64,000 nt of DNA from Macrothele yani (GCA_039090855.1 CM077012.1:141952541-142016540), one strand, 5' to 3'. Shown: positions 10,979-22,890, numbered from the stretch's first letter. The notes: generated by a model from the letters alone, not told the origin. Numbers and translations are program-made.

Positions 10979-12198
10979 CACAGTCGTATCAGAAAAATAT
11001 GACCACCTACCTAATTATGGGAATAACCACCCTTGGCTCGGATGACAGCGGCGAAACGGCGTGGCATGGACGCAATAAGGCCCTGGAAGGTTGTCTGAGG
11101 CACACATGCCCATTCGGACTGGAGCAGAGCACGGTGGTCCCGGAGATGACGTGGTTGTGGGTCGGCACGTCAAACCTGTCGATCTAAATAGTCCCACAAG
11201 TGCTCTATGGGATTGAGGTCGGGTGATTTCGCCGGCCAAGGGAGAACGGAGACATCGCTGTCGTGTTCCTGGAACCAGTCACGCACCCCCTTAGCGATGT
11301 GGCACGTTGCATTGTCCTATTGATAGACACTATCACCACCAGGGTAAACGTCCGACATGCAAAATGCATGTTGTCAACGAGGATGGACACGTAGCCATTG
11401 GTGTCCAGGGACCCATCCAGTGGTACCAGCGGTCCCAGGTCATATCAGGAAAACATACCCCAGACATACACCCTGCTACCGCCGGCTTGTACTTGACCGA
11501 CAAGCATGCCCGGGTGTTTGTTCTCGTGTGTATGACGCCGTATCCGCCAATGTCCGTCGCTTCTGTGGAGTAGAAACCTCGATTCGTTGCAAAAGACAAC
11601 CTTTTACCACTCTTCCGCTGTTCAATGACAGTAGTCCCATGCGAACTGCAGGCGTCGTTGCCTATGGACCTGGATTAACAAAGGCACCTTGACGCACCAT
11701 CGACTCCGAAGGCCCGTGTGTAACAGGGTTCGCTCTACTGTTACCGGAGACACGTACCTGGGTGCCCCAGCGTTCATTCACGTGGTCACTTGCTGCACTG
11801 TTGCGCTTCGATTGCCCTTTACCAGTCGACTGAGACAAAGTTCTTCCCTGGGGTCGATGGCCTATGGGGGCTCCACAGTTATGACGTCGAGAGGTACTCG
11901 GTGTGCCAGCGGTCCATTCTTGGTACACCCTTACTATAGCACCTCGCGAACAGGCGACGAAGTCTGCTGTTTCAGAGCTGCTTCAACCCTTGGCGCGATA
12001 GCTGATGATTATTCCTTTCTGAACGTCTTTCAAACCACTACCGCTGCCCATTGTCCTCACTTTAAGCACTATATCTCATCTGTTCTGGCCGGACGCTTAT
12101 ATCTCTGTGTGGTTGACCTTGTCACGTACACTCTATGACGTGCCTGGGCAAGTACACTGTGATTCCGGCGGTGGTCATATTATTCTGATACGACCGTG
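10979..12198 (-). mobile_element. Tc1-like element 3, complete ends, decayed
   Basis: Short inverted ends (cgtatcagaaaaatatgac at the left, tcatattattctgatacgac at the right) are flanked by TA at 10977-10978 and 12199-12200. The length is 1220 bp. The minus-strand transposase is fragmented. Confidence 0.85.
11010..11990 (-). pseudogene. Tc1-like transposase, heavily broken
   Basis: Pieces in different minus frames give VFCNESRFLL near 11595 (first catalytic Asp changed to Asn), a middle block with DNATCHIAKGVRDW near 11300, and WPAKSPDLNPIEHLWDYLD near 11230 with the Glu kept. The end reads GLIASMPRRFAAVIRAKGGY. Multiple frameshifts and stops separate the pieces. It is a relic whose inactive catalytic site predates or accompanies frame loss. 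Confidence 0.8.
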
Positions 12199-12305
12199 TA
12201 CACTGAAACCACAATTTGTTATACACACCACACCCATCCATAAACCTGCCTTTTCTCGCCACAGTAAGGCCAGCCCCGACCGCCCTAAGGGATAAAAATA
12301 GGTCA

Positions 12306-12531
12306 GCCGTCCCGGTAGCGCAGTGGTCTAAGCGCTGTCTTATGACCATTCGTCTGAGAAGAGTCCGGGTTCGAATCTCGGCCAGGCATGGATGTTGTGT
12401 TTGTCTTACAATACTAGCTCGCTCTCTCTCTCTCTTCCCTGGAGTCAGTGGCCCTAAATCAGGAACGGGGGACTGCTTATAGCCCCTTAAGTTGTTCACG
12501 GTGGTCGTTAAACCTCCAATCAAAAAAAAAA
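12306..12531 (+). repeat. SINE-I (tRNA-derived), full length
   Basis: The tRNA-like head has an A-box (tagcgcagtggtctaagc) and a B-box (gggttcgaatctcgg), followed by a unique body ending in cggtggtcgttaaacctcc and an A-run. The internal pol III promoter boxes plus A-tail define a SINE. This copy is mildly diverged and has a (tc)n expansion in the body. Confidence 0.9.
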
Positions 12532-12689
12532 TATGTCACATACCTATCTTCTGTACACCGTACCTGCAACTGTGACGATAGATAAATGCGAGAACCTGAT
12601 GGAGGGCAGATAGTCGGTGGGAGGAAGACTTTGTGTTCCATCTCCGCGAATGCCGAACATCGGGGATTTCACGTGCGACGGACACACGT

Positions 12690-12850
12690 TTGTACCATAT
12701 GGCGAAATTCACCCATTTTGCCGGTGGTGGTATCGAAGCTACGCCTCCTTGCTCCAGAACCAGTTGTTCTCCCAACTAAACTACACCGGCGAAGCTTATC
12801 GCTGCAACTTTGTCGCCTTGACATGCGTGTCAGCTCCACTAAAACCAGAA
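12690..12850 (-). repeat. SINE-II copy 1 (tRNA-derived)
   Basis: The minus strand has a tRNA-like head (gccggtgtagtttagttggg) followed by a B-box region; downstream it shares cgccttgacatgcgtgtcag with copies at 13706 and 14050. It is a different family from SINE-I. Confidence 0.65.
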
Positions 12851-12851
12851 G

Positions 12852-13249
12852 TCACAGGGGGAAATGTAGTTTTTGGTGTTCGAGGTGAGCTTCCCATGTT
12901 GTAACGCCCGAACGGAGGGATACGGTGGAGAGGATAACGTCGATATTCAAAGACCAGGCACCTACGAAGGTTTTTGCAAAGACCATTCGACATATGATGG
13001 CACGACTGGAGGATGTCAACCGACGCCCGCATTGAGTACTCTTGTTAACCTACACGTCACCGGGCTATGAGGCTGCAGTGAGAGAACGAACATCGCAACT
13101 GGACCATGGGACACTGGTCGGTTAATTACAGTTTATTGGTGCAAGAGCTTAAATGGGTCAAAGAGCGCCAATGAAACACTGGAAACTGTAGGCTTCATGA
13201 GACAAATAGAGATTCCAACAACAACACACCGACGGCAGGTTGCGTTTGT
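12852..13249. other. Unassigned spacer
   Basis: No convincing frame, tRNA head or transposon end. It may include decayed flank of the Tc1 fossil that follows. Confidence 0.35.
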
Positions 13250-13692
13250 GTCGTTGACCACACGAGTCCACGAATTTCAGCTGTAAAATCGATGCTTTTC
13301 TGGCCGGTGGAAGAGGTGTAAAGTTCTGGGCCGTGTGTACGTCTGAAATCTTGTAAAGATTAAGATCACTATCACCACACAAGGTTATGTTGAAGTATTT
13401 GTCGACCTAATCCATTTCCCACAGCAGGATGCCTTCTTTCGCCCTGTCTCATCGCTCTCATTTGGCGAAGGACTGGATGGAGGAGCATTCTAGTGAGTTC
13501 GCAACCTACGAATGGTCCTCTCACTGTCCCGATTTGAACCCAATTGAGCGTCTGTGGAAAGAAGTAGAGCTCTGCATTCGTGCTGGAAACCCACCACCGG
13601 CAACTCTCGGCAGTTGTACCAACCTAACGTTCCCAACACCCGGTGGACTCCATGCCACATCGTGTTGCTGCTGCTATGAGGGTGGAAGGTGA
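13250..13692 (+). pseudogene. Fossil Tc1-like transposase, C-terminal part
   Basis: Frame-shifted pieces in order read a QQDAFF block near 13422, HLAKDWMEEHSSEFATYEW at 13459-13515 and HCPDLNPIERLWKEVEL at 13525-13575. They correspond to the second Asp, the linker and the SPDLNPIE catalytic block of Tc1 transposases, with the Glu kept. There are no ends, and the 5' part is missing or unrecognisable. Confidence 0.75.
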
Positions 13693-13699
13693 GCTGTGA

Positions 13700-13845
13700 A
13701 ACCCAAGTTTAACGGTGGCAATGTCGCACTCACATCCTTCTACACCGCAGCCTAATGCTTTCCCAATTAAACAACACCGGCAAAGACTTATCATTCCTAC
13801 TTGCCGTCTTGACATGTATGTCAACTCTCTAGTACATCACACATA
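13700..13845 (-). repeat. SINE-II copy 2
   Basis: It shares tcccaattaaacaacaccgg and gccgtcttgacatgtatgtc with copies 1 and 3. Confidence 0.65.
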
Positions 13846-14190
13846 TATATCCCCCCCTCCTTGAGAGAGGCGGGGACGCAAAATCGCAGGTTTCGGGTCC
13901 GCCGCAAACCATGCTTGAAGTAATTCTCTTTAGAAGAAGGAATTTTCACTAATTCCAGACGTTGTGTGGAAGGAATATCACACATTTTTCGAAGAACCCA
14001 ACGGCCAGTAGATTCATTTTTACGTTCAGGCGCCAATGTGAAACTCAAATTTGCTGGTGGCGAGACTTGAACTCATATCCTTCTGCTCCGGAGCAGAATG
14101 TTTTCCCAGTTAAGCTACGCCGGCAAGGGCTTATTACTGCTATTTGCTGTCTTGACATGTGCGTTATCTCTGTAGTGCATCACAAGGACT
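13846..14190 (-). repeat. SINE-II copy 3 with upstream body
   Basis: The minus-strand head gccggcgtagcttaactggg carries an A-box, and gagttcaagtctcgcc is its B-box. The adjoining plus-strand stretch 13925-14050 (tcgaagaacccaacggcc) resembles 24200-24300, linking this family to SINE-III. Confidence 0.65.
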
Positions 14191-15007
14191 CATAAGTTAT
14201 TAGGTGGGTGTGTATAAATAAACTGTCCTTTCGGTGTACAAGCCTCTCTGAAAATAGGTATGTGTAAGCTTCTTGCGTCTCCAGTCTTAAATGACCTCAA
14301 TGTGAACGTCACCGGCTCCTAACGCGTGTTCATAACACTCAGAGGGTAGCAGAAAGACATTCAGCAAGAATAATTGTTGAGTTTTTTTCGTACTTTCAGA
14401 CCCTATCTACGTACGTAAACATGTAATACTAGCTGATGACTTTACCTGCACCGTCAAGGTAGGTGCTGACATCGCAGGGAAATGCGGAACTCTCTCGAAT
14501 AGTTTGGGATTGATTGGATCCCTGACGGCGTTCCGACAGCTAGCCCGTCAGTCACCGGAAACCACAGTCTTCCACTCGGACAGATTCGATCTAGAGACCT
14601 GTGGGGACCTGCCTCCCCCACGGGACTGGTACCTTACACCCTTCTGTCACAACCCGTGTGTGCGACGTGCTATGGGCAGTTGGGGCAAGCAACTTTCTCA
14701 GGAAAATCCCATCTCATGGCTGGGAGATCGCCCGCCAACGCGAGTTTGTTTGGGACAAATGTCCTTTATTAGGTATCTTGAGTAATACAGACACATGCAC
14801 ATTTCACTATGAGGGTATCATGCACCCCTCTCACAATAATCAAACATTAAAACAATTATTAAAACACAACGAATCACAACATTGTTCACAGCGCTAGGGC
14901 CAGTGCTGTGGTGGTGACCGTGGGCCAGGGTCAAATCAAACACCTTGGTCAATAGACCGAGAAACTCATTATTGAGAGTTACGTACCTCCGAGGGTACTT
15001 CCATCTG
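14191..15007. other. Unassigned, possibly LINE-related
   Basis: Open frames at 14504-14897 on the plus strand match nothing I know. The stretch lies downstream of a minus-strand LINE ORF1, so it could be decayed LINE, but I see no endonuclease or RT motif. Confidence 0.3.
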
Positions 15008-15445
15008 TCAACTATAGTTGACCCGACTCTTTCTTTGCTCAAGTTCCCTAACAAGACTAGGACATGTCTTGCTGAAGCTGGAGTGAGCGACGTCCAACTT
15101 CAGTCGGAACTTGGCATTCGCAGCGGTGCAGTTGCTGCAGTTCGGTGCGGCGGCACACTGGTGGTGCTGGTGCCCAACATCACCACAATTGCCGCACCTT
15201 GCATCTGTCTCAGGGCAGTTGCCTCGGAAATGGCCGAACCCATTACACCGAAAGCACCTGACCTCCCTCAAAAATTCCTTTAGACGGAGCACTGACCAAC
15301 CCAAGTTCAGTGTCTTCCGCCTCACCAAGTGCTTGAAGGCCTTGGGCTCCACGTCTGCCACCCAGTGGACCCTACCTCTCTTGCACTTAATGGGAAAACA
15401 GGCTTTGAACCCGTTCTCGAGCTCGGGGTTCTGCCCACAAACCAC
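15008..15445 (-). pseudogene. Non-LTR retrotransposon ORF1 (gag-like, zinc knuckles), partial
   Basis: A 145-residue frame has three closely spaced Cys-rich knuckles: CFRCNGFGHFRGNCPE, CGNCGDVGHQHHQC and CSNCTAANAKF, then HSSFSKTCPSL. The CCHC spacing and the final H-S-x-F-S-x-x-C-P match ORF1 of I/Jockey/R1-type LINEs and not cellular CNBP. The N-terminal part and any RT are absent nearby, so it is an isolated fragment. The protein binds nucleic acid in related elements. Confidence 0.7.
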
Positions 15446-15960
15446 CTGCTCGAACTCTAGACGAAAAACACTGGTTGCTTATGTTTACATTTTTAAGAGC
15501 AGCATAGTTCCTTTTCACATGCAGTATTAAACGTATTTGTCCACGCATACCTGTGGGAGCAGTAGTATGGCATTATTTAATACAAAAGTCTTCACAAAAA
15601 TATAAATATTACACACAGGAAAATATATACCGAGTGTCTCAAAAAAGAATGAAACCAGCTTTTATCTCTTCAACGGTTGATCACAGATATATACTTTCAA
15701 TTAGAGAAATACTCAAAATGACGTAAAGACTTACCACATGGCAGTAGCATCAAAATAAAAAAAACTTAATTTGTTATATAGCCTTCGCAGGAAAAAAATT
15801 TCAATTTAAAAAGTTGCGCAATATCCTAATTAGTCAAAAAAAATGAACCCCGTTGTTCTACTTGCAAAACTCGTGGAAATATTTGCATTGAAAATTGTAA
15901 AAAATGCATCATTTGGAGCCCGTTTACGGGCTCCAGACGATCTTGTAAAGAAGTTGGAGG
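15446..15960. other. AT-rich spacer at the gypsy 3' side
   Basis: It contains a perfect 10-bp inverted repeat at 15914-15935 (tggagcccgt, loop tt). A 3' LTR should lie here or further left, but I cannot match it to sequence near 22.1 kb. Confidence 0.4.
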
Positions 15961-15966
15961 AAAGAC

Positions 15967-16908
15967 CTACTCAGACGAAGGTAGAGAATCGGACAGGACA
16001 GGGGTGGAGTTATTAATCTCATCATCAACAGTAAAGGCTTGTGAAGGAGTCCCACCCTCTGCTTGGGGATTCCTATGAGACTTAGGGTCGATAATAATTG
16101 CAGCAATATCTCGAACATGGAATTTTCTACATTGCTGCACATGGGCAGACTGTAGGGAGCCATCTGACTTCTTTAATACTACATTATTATTGTACAATTC
16201 TACCAATTCAAAGGGGCCTTCATATAAGGGTGCAAATGTTTTTACAAACGTATGGGCAACGGAGGATTGAAAATGCGTTTCTAACAATACCAGATCACCT
16301 ACTGCGAAATCTGGTTCTCTCCTTTTTGCATTATAGTGTCGAGTTTGATTTAACTGAGCTCGAATGATAGCAGCTTGTGCCTTTTCTGCCAGTTTCTTTA
16401 CAGATTCAGGTGTTGATCGCTGGTTAATTTCATCCACAATGTCAGTTAAATTTTTAAAAGGGGTGTGAATCTTGCGTCTGAGAAAAAGTTCAGTGGGCGT
16501 AAGCCGCGTTGACTAATGAAAAGATGAGCGAAGGGTAAAACAAAATATGTTAACGTGTTCGTCCCAAAACTCATGATTATTGCCAATGAAAGTTGAGATC
16601 ATCTTTAGTAAAGTTCGATTAACACGCTCAGCCGGATTGGCTTGAGAGTGATATGGGCTGATACATTTCTGTTTTATCTGACACACATTCGCTCGAATAA
16701 CTCTGAAATGAACTGAACCCGTGGTCCGAGACTACGGTACGGGGACAGCCAAAATGAGTAAAAATATTATGGATAAGAGTATCACATATTACATCAGCAG
16801 TAGCTGTTTTAATAGGGAATGCTTCCACCCATTTATAAAAGTTATCTGTGACAACTAAAATATAACGAGACTTAGTTTTAGTTGATAATGGATAAGGGTC
16901 CAATGATA
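15967..16908 (-). pseudogene. gypsy pol part 3: integrase core and C-terminus
   Basis: Immediately after the inserted Tc1 element the integrase core resumes with RYILVVTDNFYKWVEAFP and FTHFGCPRTVVSDHG (two of the three catalytic Asp residues). A frameshift follows near 16700. The C-terminal domain (16437-15967) has GDLVLLETHFQSS and the GPF module YEGPFELVEL. The third catalytic Glu region is scrambled by the frameshift. Confidence 0.85.
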
Positions 16909-16910
16909 TA

Positions 16911-18451
16911 CACTGCTGGACAATTGCTAAGGACGGATCATAAACGGCTATTTACCGCATAAAAAAGTAAGTGTGGTTGAATGCCAAGTGAAATAAAATA
17001 ATGTCAGAATGCCAGGACATTGCAAGAAAGACAATTTATTGTGCTCTGAAATCCAGAAGGCTTTGGAATGTGTTCAAGGGACAAACAGGCCATTTTGTGC
17101 AGAATACGTAAACGTGAAAAAAATGCAATTACCGACCGCAGGCGTTCCGGCGTAAGATGTCAATACGGGATATGGCCACCAAGGAGGGCGATGCAAGATT
17201 CCACACGTCGTGTCATGCTTTGCACAACATTATCAAGCAGCTGTTGGGGTAATTTATCCCATTCCTCTGTCAGTGCACGGATGAGGGTGTCCTTGTTTAT
17301 TGGAGGGCATTGGCGACCAGCAAGACTCCTCCCCAAAGCATCCCACACATTTTCAATGGGATTCAGATCTGGAGAACGTGCTGGCCATACGAGGCGTTGA
17401 ATATCCTCGCTCTCAAGACACTCCTGGACAGCGACTGTTTAATGACATGTTGCGTTGTCGTCCGTGAAAATGAATCTATCACCGACAGCACCACGGAACA
17501 TGCGACCATGAGGTAGCAGAACATCATTAATGTATCGTTGGCCAGTCATAGTCCCAGTTGGAAGCACATAGAGGGACGTACGGCCATTGATCGTGATGCC
17601 AGCCCATACCATGACACTACATGTCGGATATCGGTTCCTTTCCTGTATGTTTGCTGGACAATATGCAGTACCACTATCACGCTAGATCAGTTGTCGTCGA
17701 CAATCAGACGATAGACTGTATCTACTCTCATCTGAGAAGAGGACAGCAGACCAGTCGTTATCAGTCCAATTGCGATGTTGATGGCATCATTGCAAACGGG
17801 CGGTACGGTGACGTCTGGACAATGGAATTCACACAACAGGACGGCGGGCGTACAGTCCTCCTTCATGCAAACGTCTGGCGACAGTTTTTCGGGAGATCCG
17901 CTTGCCAGTAGCAGCTATAAACTGATTTGCTACCTCACTAGCTGTGCTGCGCCTGTGTCTTTTTGTTGATAGCACTATGTACCGATCTTCTGCAGGTGTC
18001 GTACTGCGAACACAACCTCCCCCGTGACGTTTGCTACACTCTCCATTTGTTTGAAATGATTTCCAAAGCCTTGAAACAACACTGTGGCTGACGTCGAACT
18101 CCCTGGCAACATCTGTTATTTTTCGCCCTTCTTCAATCTTGCCAATAATACGGCCACGCGTAAAATCATCTAGGTGATGTCGGGAAAACATACTGAAAAT
18201 TGCAAGTTCGTCAATTGATTCTTCCCCTTTCAACGTTGCGTTTGAACAACAACGGTCAATACGCGTCAAATCCTTTATATCTCTTATCAGCGCTATGACG
18301 TCACGAACAAGTTCGGCAATCCAAAATTTGCATACGCGCAACACGTCTTACTGTATCATACACTTATGCTAATTTCCACATTTTCCTGCCTTCCATTTTA
18401 TGGTTGCTATCGTTGCTATTGTCATCCGTCCTTAGCAATTGTCCAGCAGTG
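16911..18451 (-). mobile_element. Tc1-like element 4, inserted in gypsy integrase
   Basis: The ends are cactgctggacaattgctaa and its complement, with TA at 16909-16910 and 18452-18453. The length is 1541 bp. It is a close relative of the element at 55892-57413. The gypsy frame on both sides is in register if the insert and one TA are ignored, so the element landed in an already or nearly intact integrase. Confidence 0.93.
17130..18200 (-). pseudogene. Tc1-like transposase (family of 57 kb copy), several stops
   Basis: An HTH region FTRGRIIGKIEEGRKITD is followed by VSHSVVSRLWKSFQ and HGGGCVRSTTPAEDRY, open to 17829. A TGA in place of a Cys codon then ends the frame. The same frame continues with further stops (TGA for Trp) through the DDE core to SPDLNPIENVWD and GGHIPY near 17150. 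No frameshift is needed, only nonsense substitutions, so decay is recent. Confidence 0.85.
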
Positions 18452-18455
18452 TAGT

Positions 18456-19922
18456 TTCAAAAACATAATTACTACAACTCGAAATAAGGTGACCGGCCGG
18501 TCGTTTGTTATCATAATTGTACTTCTGACAGTACTCACATGAGCGAATGTATGCGAGCATACTATCGTACATGCCCGGCCAGTAGGCTACGTCTCTAAGC
18601 TTAGCACGAGTTTTTCGTATGCCTAAGTGGCCGGCAAGAGGAATGTCATGAAATTCATGGAACAAAGCCATGCAGAGAGACTGAGTTATCGCAGGGCGGT
18701 ACTCAGCTTTCGAATTCACAATTTTTTTGTAATACAAAATACCATCGATGATCTCATAATTTTGACTACGACTCGCTAAAGAAAATTTACTCTGAGCAGA
18801 AGAACCAGCCAGCAAAAAATTATAAATTTCCCCAAAATCTGGATCATTCGGCAGCTCATAAATTATCTACTCCCTTGAAGTGATTTCAGAGATTAGAAAC
18901 AGGGAGGGAGATTCAGTATCTGTCTGGCCACCAGAACTGACCGGACAGCGAGACAGTGCGTCAGGTAGTAGATTAGACTTGCCAGGGCGATACTGAATCT
19001 GTACATTGAATTCCTGAAGCCTAAGTGTCCACTTCAGAAGTCTACTAGAAAGATCTTCAGCAGTATTTAAATATTGTAATGCCGAATGATCCGTGATGAC
19101 ATTGACAGTTAAGTGATTGAGATAGCATTTAAATTTTGTGACTGCAAACAAAATCGCTAAGCATTCTCGCTCAGTAGCATATTAATTACGTTCTGCTTTG
19201 TTAAGAGTTCAAGAGGCATATGCAATAGGATACCCTCGTTGAGATAATACAGCACCCAGGCCAGCACCTGAAGCATCAGTGTAAATATCAAACATTTCTG
19301 TATGGTTAGGAAAGGATAACACAGGTGGTGAAACTAAAGCATGTTTTAGAGTATTAAAAGCAGTCTCTGCCTTCGTGGACCAAACAAAGTGTCTATACTT
19401 TCGTTTTAATGCAAATAAAGGTTCGCATAGAGTAGCGTACCCAGGAACGAACTGTGGATACCACCCGGTCATGCCCAAGAATCGAGACAACTCTTTTGCT
19501 GACTTAGGCCTAGGAAATTCAGAAATTGGCTTGACCTTTGAGGAGTCAGTTAGAAGACCATTGAGGGTAATTTTAAGTCGCAGATATACCAGTTCGTCCC
19601 GTCAAATTTGACATTTGGCAGATTTTAATGTCAAACCCGCATTATGTACAAGTTCAAAATCTTGGCCCCACAGAGACAGATACTCTTCAGAAGTCTCAGA
19701 AGAAATAATAATGTCGTCCAGATAGACATGGACATTAGGTCCGAGCACAAGACGTAAGACTGGGTCCATAAGGCGCTGAAAGGTTGCGGGTGTATATGAC
19801 AATCCAAAAGGCATTTTCAGAAACTCATACGCTCCAAACGGAGTAATGAATCCAGTTTTCTCCACTGAATTAGGGTGGACAGCAACCTGCCAATAGCCGC
19901 TAGCGAAATCTAGAGTTGTTAA
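18456..19922 (-). pseudogene. gypsy pol part 2: RT, RNase H, integrase N-terminus
   Basis: RT continues with TGFITPFGAYEFLKMPFGL and the catalytic VYLDDIIIS near 19690-19720. RNase H shows DIYTDASGAGLGAVLSQ, YATERECLAI, VITDHSALQYL and RPGKSNLLPDALSR, so its acidic residues are kept. The integrase HHCC zinc module follows: HDIPLAGHLGIRKTRAKL, then CEYCQKY. Stops lie at 19602, 19209, near 19185 and at 18867. The frame is cut at 18453 by the inserted Tc1 element. Confidence 0.85.
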
Positions 19923-20672
19923 TCAGTTTGTTGATGATAAATCCTGGAGAATATTGCTTATTATGGATAACTGATAGTTAATAGCTTTAGTCACAGAATT
20001 CACTTTCCGATAATCTATCACAAAACGATGTTCCCCAGATTGTTTCTTAGGAACAAGGAAAGCAGGTGCTGCCCAAGAGCTAAGTGATTCTTTAATAATC
20101 CCCGAATAGGGCCTGTCCTGAATTTGTTTTTGGAACTCAGCTTTTTTCTGGTTCGGACATGGATAAGGCTTACATGCTATGGGACTATCCTCCGTATCAA
20201 TGGTGTGATACACCACCTGTGTGAACCCTGGCTTGTCTGAAAATAACCCTGGTCGGCTGTTTAAAACCTGACCAAGTTGGCTCTTGTACTCAGGTAACAA
20301 TTTCTCGCTCGCAAGGACTGGAGAAAAATCAATAAGCTCTTCTGGGGTGGGAGGACTAACCTCAGGCATTAAGATTAGCTCATGCTCAAAGTCAAGCGTA
20401 AGTTTAAATATTTTAATAAAATCCACCCCCAGAAGGCAATCAGCGGGTAAATCTTGGAGCAAGAGAAATGTATGTGAAAGTTGAACCTTGCCAATCTTGA
20501 CAGGTAAATGAACTGAGCCAGAGATTGAAAAAATATTACTGTCGGCACCTCGCAAATATTGCTGGGAGGGCTCGACACAAGCATTTGGAAAGGTAGCAGC
20601 ACAGAAATCAAAGTTTAAGGCAGAAATGTTAGATCCAGAATCTATCTTTGTGGATACCACCACTTGATCCAA
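19923..20672 (-). pseudogene. gypsy pol part 1: protease and start of RT
   Basis: The aspartic protease active site is KIDSGSNISAL near the N-terminus, followed by the second hallmark CLLGVDFI. The RT then begins with KESLSSWAAPAFLVPKK and HRFVIDYRKVN. A TGA replaces the next expected residue (19923-19925) and ends the frame inside RT. No functional polyprotein is possible. Confidence 0.85.
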
Positions 20673-20779
20673 AGTGACAAGAATATCAGGTAACTGCGGG
20701 GCTTTAATGGTTAAAAAAAGACGTTTGAGGTCTTCAGAGATACAAGGAGATAGAATCGACCCATGTACCTCCTGTGGAA

Positions 20780-22057
20780 GTTTAAATTAGAGTGAATTTG
20801 ATTAGCATGTCTTGGTTGATCTTAAAAATGTGCAGAAGCACCAGAACGTGCTGAGTTGTAATAAAGTGCAGGATAGGCAGCATGAGTATCATTAGGCCTT
20901 CCCTGCCCCCAGCATGGTGCTTAGGATATGTTTGGTCCACCGGGTAATAAATATCCCGGGGACGAGAACTTTGGCTGTTATTCTGATTCACAGACGTAAA
21001 GTCAGGGTGTCGCACCTTTGATGCCCGTCGATGCGGCGGCACGTATCTAGTCTTCTGATAGGAATTATCAACTCTCGATTGATAAGCAGCCTGTCTGGGC
21101 TGATTAAAAAATTGTCCTTGTTATGGAAAGTTCTGTTTAGGCTGCTGATAATTCTGTCTTTGAAGAGGAGGTTCTTGGACCTGCCTGGGTTTGTGGTATT
21201 CTTTAACCTGCTTAGCTTGGCGTTGTTCTTGGACCTGCCTAGGTCGGCGGTATGCTTGGACCTGAGGTAATGGGTTGTTCTGTGAAGATTGCCCTTTGCT
21301 GTGACGTTCCTCAAAACCTCGGATGAGTTTCAGGCACTCGTGAACTGAGACAGGACGTCTAACTTCCAAAACATCCTGCAGGAAGGGCTCCAGCTCCTGC
21401 AGAATTATCAGAATTGTCAATAATGTCAGAATCGACTGCAGCGGGATCCCATAATTTATAAAGCCTAACTGTTTCCAGAGCAAACGAGACGGGACTATCT
21501 GACGCCCGCTGTCGCCTGGAAAACAGTTGTTGAGCAAGACTGGCCTTATTTGTGCCAAAGGGAAATACTTCTAAGAATTCAGCCCTAATGTGGTGATTGG
21601 AGACCTCTGGGTTCACCAGACGCCACTGTCTATACTAAACCTTGGCAGTGTCTTGTGAACATGTGCCAGAAATAGGAACTTGGCAATCCTCAGGAACATT
21701 ATATAAATCGATGTGATCTTCGAGATATTCAAGAAACCTCAGCGACCCGCCGTTTCCCCTAAATACAATGGAACCCGCATGGGGTACATAATGAGCAAGG
21801 ATTTTGCTCCTTTTTACTGGGGGTGGTGGGGTGAGTTGCTGTAGAGGGACTGCAGTTGAAGTACGCGGAACATTATTTTCGTACCTTGCGTATTCACTGT
21901 CCGAAAAATCTGAACCGCAGGCCGCGTACAGTGCTACAGGAGAATTATGTGGCACAGTATAACGCTGAGTGCATGGAGTATTTACTGGAGTATTATTAGG
22001 CGCAACATAATGTCTAGGGTGGTAAAAGAGACCGAGAGGATCAGGGATATTTACCAT
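20780..22057 (-). pseudogene. gypsy gag, broken
   Basis: It starts at Met 22057 (MVNIPDPLGLFYHPRHYV) and runs to a stop at 21635. Capsid-like sequence (VSNHHIRAEFLEVFPFG) continues in the next frame to about 21360, followed by a Gln/Pro/Arg-rich nucleocapsid-like part and PPHRRASKVRHPDF near 21040. I see no CCHC knuckle. Multiple frameshifts are present. Confidence 0.7.
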
Positions 22058-22089
22058 TTCTGACTCCTTCTATAAATCTGTTCGAGCGA

Positions 22090-22105
22090 GTTCGGGAGCC
22101 AATAT
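22090..22105 (-). promoter_or_regulatory. Likely gypsy primer binding site
   Basis: The minus strand reads tggctcccgaactcg about 35 bp upstream of gag. Its complement ends in gcca, as the 3' end of a tRNA with CCA would, with ttcg at T-loop distance. That is the expected place and form of a tRNA primer site, and the 5' LTR should lie to the right of it. Confidence 0.55.
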
Positions 22106-22110
22106 GACGT

Positions 22111-22669
22111 AAGTTTTTTTTCGTGAGCAACATTGGTGTTATGCTATGTATAAACCATGACTAAGGAATGTTGAACTAAATAATAATACGATGCAATAGT
22201 TTACGGCCAAAGGAAACATAAATAGAAGTCAACTTACGGTAACCTGTCATTGGTCCAGCAATATCAGTAGATCCACCATAGAGGCACATATCATCTAGTT
22301 TTTACATACAGCGAACATCTCCACACCCACACATACACTAAGCAACTGCTGTATCGCCCTTTTTATCTAAAGTTTTTATCACATTCATACGTCACTCTCT
22401 CTGACCTCAAGAGTGTTGCCAACCTCATTCTTGTGAGAGAGAAGATATCACGTTAAGTTTGGAAAGTGTAAAGGAGAACAAGCTCAAATTTACATAGGAA
22501 AAGAAAATAAAAATGAAAGTTATTTTAGAATATACGTCACAAACTTTTTAGAGCAAGTTTTAATGGCGTCAGTTTAAATACCAGTCTCATACTAAATAAG
22601 TAAGGCAGAAATAAAACGTGGCTATGGATTTGTAATTCATCCAGAAAAGGCTAAGTTTTCTATTTAAAG
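22111..22669. other. Possible gypsy LTR region and a dispersed repeat
   Basis: The 5' LTR should start here, but I cannot find its partner. The stretch 22380-22500 resembles 28714-28820 (shared cctcaag...ttgccaac and agagaac..gctcaaatttacata), so it is part of a dispersed repeat. Confidence 0.4.
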
Positions 22670-22890
22670 TTTCTTCCTTGTTTCGGGAGAATTTAATAAC
22701 CGCCATGAGCAACTCTTAGGGATATAAGTTGCCTCTGTGTTCTTCATTTGGGGACACTGGTTCTGGGTAAGAGAGTGATCCAGCGCAGTAGAACAAGCAC
22801 CCCGTTTATGCCTCATCCGGGGGCTCGAACTTCGGGCCGTCTCGGACAACAGGCCGGAAGCCAGGACCTCGAATTTCTCTAGTACCGGGG
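22670..22890 (-). repeat. SINE-I, diverged
   Basis: The minus-strand order is kept: gccatgagcaactc tail, an ggttctgggtaagagagtg body, and ggggctcgaacttcgg at the B-box place. It is old relative to other copies. Confidence 0.6.

Larger units (their letters stand above)
15961..22110 (-). mobile_element. Ty3/gypsy LTR retrotransposon, decayed, interrupted
   Basis: The minus-strand order is primer binding site, gag, protease, RT, RNase H, integrase, as in Ty3/gypsy elements. No envelope frame is visible, so it looks like a plain retrotransposon. Many in-frame stops make it dead. A Tc1-like element at 16911-18451 splits the integrase. Neither LTR could be delimited by eye. Confidence 0.85.

Noticed and set aside
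15008..15445. Cellular zinc-knuckle (CNBP-like) gene
   Set aside because: Knuckle spacing and the HSxFSxxCP end fit LINE ORF1; there is no start context or splice structure.
15630..15700. tgtctcaaaaaagaatgaaa motif as a transposon end
   Set aside because: It resembles a DNA-transposon terminus, but no inverted partner was found nearby.
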